Shown piece after piece: positions 31,237 to 40,162 of a stretch of 41,529 bases of DNA. The notes under the pieces are model-generated. The model made no database searches. It worked only from the letters and a program-made list of their open reading frames with translations, and was not told the DNA's origin. The DNA lies in NCBI GenBank assembly GCA_015655075.1, contig JAATFT010000046.1:1-41529 (forward strand). The letters run 5' to 3'. The translations under genes were made by a program, and so were the position numbers. Position 1 is the stretch's first letter, and every line of letters starts with the position of its first letter. The DNA is from Clostridiales bacterium. GTDB taxonomy: Bacteria; Bacillota; Clostridia; Lachnospirales; Lachnospiraceae.

Positions 31237-32076
31237 ATGATGACAAAGAAGCTTACGGCCTTTAATATACTTTTAACATTATTTTTTCTATTAATATGTT
31301 TTGTGACAATCATACCCTTATGGAAGGTGTTTGTGGATTCCCTGGATTTGCGGACGGCCTATGGTATGAAGCTGTGGCCCGAAAAATTTGGATTTGACGG
31401 TTATGTCTCTGTTTTTACCAATCCGACTTTGTATCACCCCTTTTTGATTTCTGTGATTACAACGGCCGCCGGCACGCTCCTTGGATTAATTTTATCCACC
31501 CTGGGGGCATATGTATTAATTCAGAGCGGGATGCCGGGACGCTCTTTATTATCCGGCGTTCTGCTGTTTACTATGATATTCAACGGGGGCATGATTCCCA
31601 CCTATCTGGTTATCAATAAACTGGGTCTGACGAACACGCTGTGGTCCGTGATTTTATTACCGGGTCTGAATGTATTTAATATAGTGCTGATGCGCAATTT
31701 TTTTGACAGCATTCCGAAAAGCCTGTTTGAATCGGCCTCCATTGACGGATGCTCGCCCTTCGGCATCTTCTTAAGAATTGTCCTTCCCCTGTCGAAAGCG
31801 GCCCTGGCCGCTATCGGCCTGATGTTTGCGGTAAGCTATTGGAATGACTATACCAATTATAAGTTATATATCGTCAATTCCGATTTGTATAACTTTCAGA
31901 TGAAGCTGCGGAGCATTATTCTTGGAAGCGATATGCCCACGGCTGTAGGGTCGGCAACGGAAAATACCGTGAAGAATGCCGCCACCATGGTGGCAATCAT
32001 ACCCTTTATGATTCTTTACCCGTTTTGCCAGAAATATTTTATTAAAGGCGTTAACATAGGTGCGGTAAAAGAATAG
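31237..32076 (+). CDS. ABC transporter permease, YtcP type
   Basis: The 279-residue membrane protein has VTIIPLWKVFVDSLDLRTAY in the first periplasmic loop, TMIFNGGMIPTYLVINKLGL, and the EAA-like loop FESASIDGCSPFGIFLRIVL. The C-terminus YPFCQKYFIKGVNIGAVKE is typical of YtcP-type partners of LplB. The tandem ATGATG follows GGGAGAGAAG. It completes the transporter; the ATPase must come from elsewhere. Confidence 0.93.
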   Translation: MMTKKLTAFNILLTLFFLLICFVTIIPLWKVFVDSLDLRTAYGMKLWPEKFGFDGYVSVFTNPTLYHPFLISVITTAAGTLLGLILSTLGAYVLIQSGMPGRSLLSGVLLFTMIFNGGMIPTYLVINKLGLTNTLWSVILLPGLNVFNIVLMRNFFDSIPKSLFESASIDGCSPFGIFLRIVLPLSKAALAAIGLMFAVSYWNDYTNYKLYIVNSDLYNFQMKLRSIILGSDMPTAVGSATENTVKNAATMVAIIPFMILYPFCQKYFIKGVNIGAVKE

Positions 32077-32114
32077 CTGCACCGGGGAATATTACAGACG
32101 AGGAGGAGACGCCC

Positions 32115-32174
32115 ATGCCGGAACGGATAAAAGCCAGGGGACCGGCAGGTGCTTCTGTTCCGGAGAAATTATAG
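32115..32174 (+). CDS. Possible 19-codon ORF with a strong ribosome site
   Basis: GAGGAGGAGACGCCC precedes an ATG that reads MPERIKARGPAGASVPEKL and stops 17 bp before the GH43 start. The ribosome site is better than that of the GH43 gene itself, so a leader peptide aiding its translation is possible. It may also be a remnant or chance. Confidence 0.35.
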   Translation: MPERIKARGPAGASVPEKL

Positions 32175-32191
32175 ATGACGGAGATAGTGAC

Positions 32192-33769
32192 ATGTCAAAT
32201 GAGCTGTTATGGAGATCAGATTTGGGAGACGGAAATTATAAAAACCCTGTCCTTTTTGCGGACTATTCAGACCCCGATGTAATAAGGGCAGGAGATTGTT
32301 ATTATATGACGGCCTCCAGCTTTAATTATACACCGGGACTGCCGATATTAATATCGAAGGACTTGGTAAACTGGGAATTAAAAAATTATGCCATTGATAA
32401 TATACCTTATGAGGCGTATAACAATCCTGCCCATGCCAGGGGAATATGGGCGCCTTCCATTCGCCGTCACGATCATAAATTCTGGATCTGTTATGGAATG
32501 CCGGATGAAGGAATCTTCATGATTCATGCAAAAGATCCCCTTGGCAGGTGGAGCGATCCGGTTCTGCTTTTGGAGGGGAAGGGTTATATTGATCCTTGTC
32601 CCTTCTGGGATGAGGATGGTAAAGCGTATGTGATCCACGGATATGCCCGAAGCCGTATCGGGTTTAAAAGCATATTAGGTATTTTTCCGATTTCACCCGA
32701 TGGAGCCGCGGCAATCGGGGAAGATAAGTTTTTGTTCGACGGAACCAAAACGCAGCCTACCATCGAGGGGCCAAAGGTTTATAAAAGAAACGGCTGGTAT
32801 TATATATTTGCTCCTGCCGGCGGTGTAAGGACAGGATGGCAGACAGTATTACGTTCCCGAAATATCTATGGACCCTATGAAGATAAGATTGTTATGGGGC
32901 AGGGCAACACGGATATTGACGGGCCCCATCAGGGCGGATTAATCCATACACCGGGTAACGAGGAATGGTTCATTCATTTTCAGGACAGGGGATTATACGG
33001 CCGGATTGTTCACCTCCAGCCGGTAACCTGGGCGGGGGATTGGCCCGTAATCGGTATTAACCCGGATGAAACGGGATGCGGTGAGCCGTGCCTGCTTCAT
33101 CGGAAGCCGGGAGGGCTTCCGGCCGCGGAGCCCACCTATCTGTCAGCGTCGGATAATTTTACGGGGAAGAAACTGGCATTGCAGTGGCAATGGCTGGGTA
33201 ACCATAGCGAGAGGTTTTATTCCCTTGGGGAAAGGAAAGGCTATCTAAGGTTATACAGCCTGAATACTTACGGCACAACACCGGTTACGTTATGGAAATC
33301 CTCCAATGTATTAACCCAGAAGCTTATCTGCCCGGCTTTCCGGAGCGAAATCCGGATGGATATCAGGGGGATGAAGGAGGAGGAGCAGGCCGGATGCGTC
33401 GTTATGGGCGGGAAATATGCATATCTTGCGGTCAGGAAGCAGAAGGATAGTATAAAACTGGTTTATGCTGAATCGGCAGATGACGGCGATGACAGAAAGG
33501 AGCAGGTGATGATGAGTACGGCTCTGGCGCCTGGCATGGGTGACATTATTTTCCGGCTGGTTTTACATAAGGAGCAGAACCAGGTTGTTATGCGGATGTA
33601 TTATAGCCTGGAGGAGGGTGAATATGGGGATACCGGACATCCCTTCGTCCCTTTGGCCCATGCCTGGGTAGGAGCGAAAATCGGGCTGTTTTCCGTTGCC
33701 CTGGACCATTGGGATAATCACGGCTATGCGGACTTTGAATATATTAAGGTGACTGCTCTTAAGGAGTAA
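32192..33769 (+). CDS. Cytoplasmic GH43 beta-xylosidase/alpha-L-arabinofuranosidase
   Basis: The 525-residue enzyme has no signal peptide. The N-terminal five-bladed propeller (about 1-320) shows the GH43 triad: Asp in LFADYSDPDVIRAGDCYYMT, Asp in GYIDPCPFWDEDGKAYVIHG, and Glu in TIEGPKVYKRNGWYYIFAPA. The C-terminal ~190 residues form a beta-sandwich of the kind found in GH43 xylosidases (subfamily 10-12 like). It should release xylose or arabinose from short oligosaccharides imported by the transporter just upstream. The ankyrin-GH43 gene follows after about 40 bp in the same operon. Confidence 0.92.
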   Translation: MSNELLWRSDLGDGNYKNPVLFADYSDPDVIRAGDCYYMTASSFNYTPGLPILISKDLVNWELKNYAIDNIPYEAYNNPAHARGIWAPSIRRHDHKFWICYGMPDEGIFMIHAKDPLGRWSDPVLLLEGKGYIDPCPFWDEDGKAYVIHGYARSRIGFKSILGIFPISPDGAAAIGEDKFLFDGTKTQPTIEGPKVYKRNGWYYIFAPAGGVRTGWQTVLRSRNIYGPYEDKIVMGQGNTDIDGPHQGGLIHTPGNEEWFIHFQDRGLYGRIVHLQPVTWAGDWPVIGINPDETGCGEPCLLHRKPGGLPAAEPTYLSASDNFTGKKLALQWQWLGNHSERFYSLGERKGYLRLYSLNTYGTTPVTLWKSSNVLTQKLICPAFRSEIRMDIRGMKEEEQAGCVVMGGKYAYLAVRKQKDSIKLVYAESADDGDDRKEQVMMSTALAPGMGDIIFRLVLHKEQNQVVMRMYYSLEEGEYGDTGHPFVPLAHAWVGAKIGLFSVALDHWDNHGYADFEYIKVTALKE

Positions 33770-33808
33770 TTCTTAAGCAGGGACGACGTATTGAAAGGGG
33801 ATGATTCG

Positions 33809-35800
33809 TTGATTAACTTAAAGAAAGCGATTGAAAAAAAAGATCTGGATTTGGTAAAGCAGATTCTTATAGGGGATCCTCTCGGCATTAATGATACGGA
33901 TGCTTCCGGTATTCCCATGAGCTTTGCGGCGGCAAGGACGGGAAGCTTAGAGCTGGTAAGATATATTGTAGAGTATTCCAGGGCGGATATGAATGCGGTG
34001 GATCATAGAAACCGGAATATATTACATTACGCCGCCATGTCAGGCAATACAGAATTATCGAGATATCTGATCGAAAAGGTGGGTATGTCGGCGGTATCAC
34101 CGGATATGGATTTGGTAACGCCTTTTGATATTGCTCATGAGATGGGGCACAGTGAGCTGGAGACATATTTTGAACAGGTATGCGGGGCGGCTCTTGACGG
34201 GATGTACCGGAATCCCATCCGTACGGGTATGTTTCCCGATCCTTCCATTGCCAGGGCGGGAGAGGATTATTACATGGTAAATTCCACGTTCATCTTTTTC
34301 CCGTGTATTCCCATATCCCATTCCAGAGATTTGATCCATTGGAGGATCATCGGGCACGCCATTGCCAACCCAGAATGGGCATATCTTGATGAACTGGAAG
34401 GTGGCCGCGGTTATTGGGCGCCGGATATCTCCTATTATGAAAGCAGATTTTATATTACCGCCACCTATCGCATGAATGACACCGGAACGGTATATCGCAA
34501 GCAGATGGTGGTTTCCTCCGACAGACCGGAGGGACCTTATAGTAAACCGGTATTTATTCATGAGGACGGAATTGATCCTTCTATTTTTAATGATGAGGAC
34601 GGAAGAAGATATATGCTTCTTAATCGGGGAGCCAGAATATTTGAATTAAATAAGACTGCCACGGAACAGATTTCAGAAGCGAAACTATTATATTACGGGG
34701 ATCGGAAACGGGCGCCGGAAGGACCTCACCTGATAAAAAAAGACGGATACTACTATTTGTTTCTGGCAGAAGGCGGTACAGGCCCGGGCCACCAGATTAC
34801 CGTGGCGCGTTCGACAACATTATATGGGAATTATGAGCCGTGTCCTTATAATCCGATTATGAAGCAGTTTGACCCAAAGGCGGGCATCCAGCGATGCGGT
34901 CATGGAAAACCGGTCATGACCCAGAACGGGGAATGGTTCATGTTCTATCTCTGCGGAAGAATGGTAAATGGAAGATACAGCCTTCTCGGACGGGAAACAG
35001 CCTTAGACCCGATACAGTGGACACAGGACGGCTGGCCAATTGTGAATAACCTGAATGGACCAAGCGCCCTGCAGAAAAAGGCCAACCTGCCGGAATGTGT
35101 GTGGAAAAGCAATGATAATGATGAATTTGATATGGATTACCTTCGGCCGGAATGGATGTTTCCAAGGCTGCCGGAAGCCGGGGGATATCAGCTTAAGGAT
35201 AGTAAACTATGGCTTCGGGGCAGCAAAGCACCCCTAAGCTCAAAGGATGCCCGTAATATTGTATTAAGACGTCAGAAGCATTTTATATTCACGGCTGAAG
35301 CCCTGATGGGTCTGGTACCGATGAAACCCGGGCAGGACGCAGGAATCACATGCTATTACGATGAGAATACATGGCTGAAGTTCGGCGTATTTGTACGGCA
35401 GGAGGGGAGTATGCTCCTGAAAGTGAGGGAACATATTGGTACTCTGGATCGTGAGTCCGCAGAAACGGTGAATATAGATCCTGGTGCAAACGGATTATAT
35501 CTGCGGGTAAAGACGAATTATCTGCGCCGGGAATTTTATTATAGTTACGGCGGGAAAGATTTTAATTCCTTTGTCACATTAGAGGAAGTAAATTACCTGT
35601 GTGATGAAGGATTAAAGACGGGTAAGCGTTTCACCGGGGCAATGGTGGGAGTGTATGCATACGGAGGCGGTGAGCCATTGTACGTGCCTTTCGAATACTT
35701 TCATTATCAGGCTTTTAGTTTCAGAGCGTGTTTGAAAAATGCTTATGCCGGGCTGGATGCACCACTTTGTGGGAGGCAAGGAGCGATTTTGGGCGCGTAG
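33809..35800 (+). CDS. Ankyrin-repeat domain fused to a GH43 glycosidase
   Basis: About the first 130 residues are ankyrin repeats: LKKAIEKKDLDLVKQIL, SFAAARTGSLELVRYIV, RNILHYAAMSGNTELSRYLI and TPFDIAHEMGHSELETYF. A GH43 domain follows, with MFPDPSIARAGEDYYMVNST (base Asp), DGIDPSIFNDEDGRRYMLLN and RAPEGPHLIKKDGYYYLFLA (acid Glu), then a C-terminal beta-sandwich. No signal peptide, so cytoplasmic. TTG 33809 is taken as start, with AAAGGGG eight bases upstream; TTG 33791 is the alternative. The last ~26 residues (from RACLKN on) are encoded by repeat B2, so the original C-terminus, near FEYFHYQAF, has been extended. Confidence 0.88.
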   Translation: MINLKKAIEKKDLDLVKQILIGDPLGINDTDASGIPMSFAAARTGSLELVRYIVEYSRADMNAVDHRNRNILHYAAMSGNTELSRYLIEKVGMSAVSPDMDLVTPFDIAHEMGHSELETYFEQVCGAALDGMYRNPIRTGMFPDPSIARAGEDYYMVNSTFIFFPCIPISHSRDLIHWRIIGHAIANPEWAYLDELEGGRGYWAPDISYYESRFYITATYRMNDTGTVYRKQMVVSSDRPEGPYSKPVFIHEDGIDPSIFNDEDGRRYMLLNRGARIFELNKTATEQISEAKLLYYGDRKRAPEGPHLIKKDGYYYLFLAEGGTGPGHQITVARSTTLYGNYEPCPYNPIMKQFDPKAGIQRCGHGKPVMTQNGEWFMFYLCGRMVNGRYSLLGRETALDPIQWTQDGWPIVNNLNGPSALQKKANLPECVWKSNDNDEFDMDYLRPEWMFPRLPEAGGYQLKDSKLWLRGSKAPLSSKDARNIVLRRQKHFIFTAEALMGLVPMKPGQDAGITCYYDENTWLKFGVFVRQEGSMLLKVREHIGTLDRESAETVNIDPGANGLYLRVKTNYLRREFYYSYGGKDFNSFVTLEEVNYLCDEGLKTGKRFTGAMVGVYAYGGGEPLYVPFEYFHYQAFSFRACLKNAYAGLDAPLCGRQGAILGA

Positions 35801-35885
35801 TTGGTGCTACGCTCCCAAAACCTCGACGCAGTATACCGCAAAGTGGGGCGGTCAGAACGGTGCGATGATTTTTCAAACACGCTCT
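35723..35885. repeat. Palindromic repeat, family B, copy 2
   Basis: A 163-bp element with perfect 18-bp terminal inverted repeats, AGAGCGTGTTTGAAAAAT (35723-35740) and ATTTTTCAAACACGCTCT (35868-35885). Its reverse complement matches repeat B1 (10941-11102) nearly throughout. It fills the space between two convergent genes: it encodes the last residues of the ankyrin-GH43 frame and gives two bases of the TAG stop of the serine hydrolase. Confidence 0.9.
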
Positions 35886-37323
35886 AATCCGCCTTTACCT
35901 GTCCGTAAAGATAGCCCGTAAATTCATTAAAATAAGTCTCTTCTATTTTCTTCATATATACCGTGACCCCATCATCTCGGAATACCAGCTGAAAATGAAC
36001 CGAACCGACGCATTCGTCAATCAGGTGGCTTTTTATATATAGTGTATCCTCGGAGAGCCAGGTTCCGGAGGTGGCGCATTTTTGGCCATAAATGGGAAAC
36101 CTGCCGGTGAGCATCCGGCCAAGTCCGAAGGGCAGGATTTGGATTTGGGTGCCGATGCTTAGAATCAGCAGTCCATCGCTGTTCTTTTCATGAAACCTAA
36201 GAGACAGGGAGGTAAATCCGGAGGAGTTCGCGGACAGTCTGTAAACTTTTTCTTGTATCTCTGCCGTTAACGGAGATGCGGCTTTTCCATACAAGGGTCG
36301 GATGGAAAGGTGATTTACAAGATCTTCCAGCCTGGTTTGAGCCGGTATATCCGGCGGCAGGGCTTCCTCCGACAGATAAGGTGATATTTCGTCATACAGG
36401 CTGTTATAGATGAGCTGGTTACCGCCCTGGATTTCCTGGGTATCGGCCGTGGTAACACAAATCAGATCATACTTTGGAATACAGATGGCTAATTGGCCGC
36501 CCATACCGTAGCAGGCGAAACCCTCCTTTTGTATCCGCCAGAACTGGTATCCGTAGCCCTGGCGTTCATCCAGGGTGGCGCCGCTTAACAGGGTATCGGT
36601 TTGATGTGAGAGAGCTTCCTTAAGATACCCCTTTGGCAGCAGCTCTTTCCCGTCCGGGGTGCCGCCATTCATAACTGCCAGCGCGAACCGCAGCAGATCC
36701 ATGGAGGTGGCCATCAGCCCGCTGCCTCCCATGGATATTCCGAAGGGATCCTTTATCATATACGCCTCCCTGCTGAATCCGATCTGATTCAGAAAGCGAT
36801 CCCGCAGATAATCCAGCATAGGCTTGCCGGCCAGTCTTTCCGCAAGAGCACACAGAGTATGGCTGGAAGAGGTATCATAGTTAAATACGGTTCCGGGCGG
36901 ATGACTGGGTTTTGTGGTGAAAAAGCTCTCCACCCAATCCCGCTCCGGATGCGATTTATAAGTGGCAGCGGAATGACAGGTCTGCATTTTCAACATATCC
37001 CGGATGGTCAGGCGGGCAATCCAGGGATGCACCTTTTCCGGTAATTTATCCGGAAAATATTGGATTATGGGATCGTCCAGGGAAAGCCTGCCTTCTTCCG
37101 CCATAAGACCGATTGCCACGGAGGTGAAGCTTTTGCTTACGGAAAACATACGGTGCAGGGTGTGATTATCACAGGGGGAATAATAGGCCTCCGTGATTAA
37201 TCTGCCGTACCTGGCGATTAGAATACTGTGCATGGGTATCTGATATTCCTCTAATCTTTGTATAAATTTAATTATGGCTTTGGACGGAACCCCCATATAC
37301 TCGGGGACGGCACAGGGTAACAT
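35884..37323 (-). CDS. Beta-lactamase-fold serine hydrolase (PF00144)
   Basis: The 479-residue protein has the S-x-x-K nucleophile motif in HRMFSVSKSFTSVAIGLMAE and a Y-x-T/S motif in NYDTSSSHTLCALAERL, with GMGGQLAICIPKYDL at the HxG-like position. There is no clear signal peptide, so the likely role is a cytoplasmic esterase or amidase rather than a resistance lactamase; de-acylation of imported oligosaccharides would fit the neighbours. ATG 37323 has AAAGGAGG eleven bases upstream; the frame stays open beyond but loses the site. It lies 33 bp after the AraC-type regulator. Its stop codon is formed at the edge of repeat B2. Confidence 0.88.
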   Translation of the reverse strand: MLPCAVPEYMGVPSKAIIKFIQRLEEYQIPMHSILIARYGRLITEAYYSPCDNHTLHRMFSVSKSFTSVAIGLMAEEGRLSLDDPIIQYFPDKLPEKVHPWIARLTIRDMLKMQTCHSAATYKSHPERDWVESFFTTKPSHPPGTVFNYDTSSSHTLCALAERLAGKPMLDYLRDRFLNQIGFSREAYMIKDPFGISMGGSGLMATSMDLLRFALAVMNGGTPDGKELLPKGYLKEALSHQTDTLLSGATLDERQGYGYQFWRIQKEGFACYGMGGQLAICIPKYDLICVTTADTQEIQGGNQLIYNSLYDEISPYLSEEALPPDIPAQTRLEDLVNHLSIRPLYGKAASPLTAEIQEKVYRLSANSSGFTSLSLRFHEKNSDGLLILSIGTQIQILPFGLGRMLTGRFPIYGQKCATSGTWLSEDTLYIKSHLIDECVGSVHFQLVFRDDGVTVYMKKIEETYFNEFTGYLYGQVKAD

Positions 37324-37356
37324 TGCGATTCTTGCCTCCTTTGCAAATAACAATGA

Positions 37357-39588
37357 TTATCTTTCGCTTGCGCTTCTAAAATTCTTTGGTGACATGCCGT
37401 ATGTTTTCTTGAAAGCCCTGCGGAAAGAATTGGGATTATTGTAGCCTGCCTCCTTATATAACAGGGAGACATTAATGTCGGCTTCTTTTAACAGGTGCAA
37501 GGATTGTTCCATACGGATGCGCTCCAGGTAGCTTGAAAAGTTCTCTCCGAGCTCCTCCTTAAAGAGATAGGAGAAATAACTCTCGGATATGGAAAATTCG
37601 TCGGATATTTTCGTCAGGCACAGGGAAGGGTCTTTATAATTATCGTTAATATATTTCCTGATATTTGCAATTAACTTGTTGCTGCACGAGTTGGTGTCAA
37701 ACAGTCCGCAAAGCCGGATGGAGATATCTTCAAAGAGCTTCAGGGACATATGCTGGTCAAACAGCGAATCAATTGCTTTCAGATCTCCCTCGTTTTTCTC
37801 CGTGCTTTTTAATGTGAATCTGATTTTATACAAGGTATTTCGAATGTCCGAGAGGAGATATTTCATTATATTAATAGGCAGGGACCGCACCTCCAGATTT
37901 TCGTGGCGGAGAATCTCAAAAATCACTAAAACCTGACTTTTATTTCCGGTGGTGATAAAATTCGTAAGCTGTCTGGTTAATTCAATCGGATAATAAAAAC
38001 CGTTGGTTTCATGCTTGATATCCGTATAACAGCCAAGAATATGCTTTTCCGTTGTATAGCTGACCGCCTGGCTGGCCTGCTGGTAGGATTTCCAGGTGAT
38101 CATCAGACCGATATTCCAGTCCCCAAGGCCCGCAAAGATCCAGATGGAGTGATTGCTCATGAGATATTCGTGCAGTGCTGTAAATGATATTTTTACATTT
38201 GCGGTAGACACCTCGGAAGGCTCTTGCTCCGGACTGGATATCAGGAGGGAGTATTCCCTCTCGTTGGAACTAAGAATATAGACCGGTTCACGGAAGAATT
38301 GCTCCACCGCGCCCTGAATCAGCTCCTTATGGTTCATGGCATCAGGCCCGATAACTGCGGAATTCTCCACATACAGCTCAAATTGATTTACGTAAGCAAT
38401 CATATATAGGACGGAAAACTTGCGGTTCTTTGTCGTTATGTTAAGATAATGCCGTGCGTATTCCAGCTCCTCCTGGGTGGATATATCGCCCTGCATGATT
38501 TTGGCAAGATATGAGTACCGGATCACCGGAATTTGCTGCTCGGCGATTTTCTGAAGCGTCTTCTGCCTTGTCAGGGTATCCTGCAGTTCGTTGCCCAGTT
38601 GGATAATCGGCCTCACATTGCTTTTCGACAGAATGAAAATCATGATGAATTCAATAACCAGGGCTAAGAAGATGATCAGGATGAAAATGTTACGGTATTG
38701 CTTCAGGGAATACAAGGATGCATCCACTGGCTGCACCAGATAATAATCCCATTGATTGTAACCGGAGGCAGCGTGTGTTACAAACATCTGTTGATCTCCG
38801 GCGGTATATTCAGAAAAGCTATTCCTGTAGGAAAGCCCGGACAGGGTTGCGGCATTGATGTCCCCCGCCTCATCCCCCTTTATGGTAAATACCGTATCAC
38901 TATGGGAATCAGTTACATGCAGATAACCGGTATCAAAGAAATTCAATTCAATGAAGAGCTCGCTAAGCCTTTTATAATCAATTTCAAAGCATATGGTAGC
39001 GGGGACATTCTTAATCGAATAGTCATCCAGGGGGAGTATGTATAAATAAGCGGAGTCCGAGTAATTCTTATACGGATCCAGGGGTACGAACTGCCGGAAG
39101 AGGGATTCGTCATTCATCATGTCCAGCCAGGCCTCGTACTTATTCTGCAGGTATTTTTGCTTGCCGATATAATACAGGCGCGCGTTTTGAAACTGGCTGA
39201 AGGACAATATGTAACCCGGCTTCTTCAGATAGATAAAATAGGTGCTGGTGGGCAGGATAGACTCTGTAAATATATATACGGACAAATCGCTTCTGGCATG
39301 GTAAGCCATTAGGTAAAAATCATTTTCAGTGTCATATTCCATATTGGCAAGTCGGACGATATTCGAATTCGTCACTACCTGTCCGGCCAATACTTCCATT
39401 GTGGCAAAATTAACGTCAATATCATGAATCGCTTTTTCCAGCACTAATTTATTCTGGGTTCTGATCCCACTGCTTACATTTTTGATGCTGATGCCATACA
39501 AATAAACCCCCATAATCAATATGATAATGAGCAATGCGCTGTAAGAGATGACAAAACGCCTCAGAAATTTTGTATTTTTTATGTCCAT
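37357..39588 (-). CDS. Membrane-anchored AraC-family regulator (YtdP/YesS type)
   Basis: The 743-residue protein has helix 1 at about 12-32 (FVISYSALLIIILIMGVYLY), an extracellular sensor of about 260 residues, helix 2 (NIFILIIFLALVIEFIMIFI), a cytoplasmic linker, and a C-terminal AraC-type HTH (KISDEFSISESYFSYLFKEE, AGYNNPNSFRRAFKKTYGMS). One-component regulators of this type sense sugars outside and activate nearby sugar-use operons; the third transporter and GH43 genes are the obvious targets. ATG 39588 has AAGGAG upstream; the longer frame lacks one. Confidence 0.92.
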   Translation of the reverse strand: MDIKNTKFLRRFVISYSALLIIILIMGVYLYGISIKNVSSGIRTQNKLVLEKAIHDIDVNFATMEVLAGQVVTNSNIVRLANMEYDTENDFYLMAYHARSDLSVYIFTESILPTSTYFIYLKKPGYILSFSQFQNARLYYIGKQKYLQNKYEAWLDMMNDESLFRQFVPLDPYKNYSDSAYLYILPLDDYSIKNVPATICFEIDYKRLSELFIELNFFDTGYLHVTDSHSDTVFTIKGDEAGDINAATLSGLSYRNSFSEYTAGDQQMFVTHAASGYNQWDYYLVQPVDASLYSLKQYRNIFILIIFLALVIEFIMIFILSKSNVRPIIQLGNELQDTLTRQKTLQKIAEQQIPVIRYSYLAKIMQGDISTQEELEYARHYLNITTKNRKFSVLYMIAYVNQFELYVENSAVIGPDAMNHKELIQGAVEQFFREPVYILSSNEREYSLLISSPEQEPSEVSTANVKISFTALHEYLMSNHSIWIFAGLGDWNIGLMITWKSYQQASQAVSYTTEKHILGCYTDIKHETNGFYYPIELTRQLTNFITTGNKSQVLVIFEILRHENLEVRSLPINIMKYLLSDIRNTLYKIRFTLKSTEKNEGDLKAIDSLFDQHMSLKLFEDISIRLCGLFDTNSCSNKLIANIRKYINDNYKDPSLCLTKISDEFSISESYFSYLFKEELGENFSSYLERIRMEQSLHLLKEADINVSLLYKEAGYNNPNSFRRAFKKTYGMSPKNFRSASER

Positions 39589-39929
39589 AAGAGAACTCCT
39601 TATCTCTGCTATCAAACTTTTATAAAAATCATATAATTATATCATGAACGAGAAGGTATGTTCCTGATCTTTCGCTCTAACCTGAATTTGTAAGCAAACT
39701 TGCCCTTCTGTATAAGGCAGGTTACCTATGCGTTACTTACCCGTTCCGTTTATATTATAATCATTATGTCCGGTTAAAAATTAATGATTAGGGCGTCAAA
39801 TGCCTTATTATATAAACCAATGGTAGTTTAAACAAAAATGTACAAATCTCAAATAAAAGTGGAATAACCACGTGACTTAGACTATGGGGCAGTATATAAG
39901 ACAATGAGTAATCTTTTGGGAAAACAGAC
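39589..39929. other. AT-rich divergent intergenic region
   Basis: No gene is seen. It must hold the promoter of the AraC-type regulator on the minus strand, which I cannot place with confidence. Confidence 0.5.
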
Positions 39930-39934
39930 ATCTA

Positions 39935-39948
39935 TGTAAGTATTTACA
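39935..39948. promoter_or_regulatory. LacI-like operator, distal copy
   Basis: TGTAAGTATTTACA, arms TGTAA/TTACA. It differs by one central base from the copy at 40064, 129 bp away. Confidence 0.72.
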
Positions 39949-40029
39949 ATGCTATTTTATATTAATTCAAAGAGTAAATCAAGTATTTCATAATATCACA
40001 GTATAATTTTTGGATTATATTAAACAATA

Positions 40030-40058
40030 TTGATGTATTGGATTTTCAATAGTACAAT
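40030..40058 (+). promoter_or_regulatory. Promoter of the pectinesterase gene
   Basis: TTGATG (40030-40035) and TACAAT (40053-40058) are 17 bp apart. The expected start site falls at the proximal operator. Confidence 0.72.
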
Positions 40059-40063
40059 GTTTA

Positions 40064-40077
40064 TGTAAGCATTTACA
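40064..40077. promoter_or_regulatory. LacI-like operator at the transcription start
   Basis: TGTAAGCATTTACA begins six bases after the -10 box, the place where a repressor blocks initiation. Paired with the copy at 39935 it could support DNA looping. Confidence 0.78.
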
Positions 40078-40099
40078 CAAACATTCAGTGAGATAAACA

Positions 40100-40159
40100 G
40101 TGTGAAAAATAAAAAGCATATTTTTCACACCCCGATTTAAGGCAGTAAATCAGGGTGTG
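40100..40159 (+). promoter_or_regulatory. Two overlapping, mutually exclusive leader hairpins
   Basis: GTGTGAAAAAT (40100-40110) pairs with ATTTTTCACAC (40120-40130). CACACCCCGATTTA (40126-40139) pairs with TAAATCAGGGTGTG (40146-40159, one mismatch). Both need CACAC at 40126-40130, so only one can be fully formed. The second hides the GGGTG just before the pectinesterase ATG. Confidence 0.65.
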
Positions 40160-40162
40160 AAT

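Noticed and set aside
565..39588. Absence of ATPase genes as a sign of broken ABC transporters
   Set aside because: CUT1 sugar transporters of this kind commonly use one shared ATPase (MsiK/UgpC type) encoded elsewhere, so absence here is normal.
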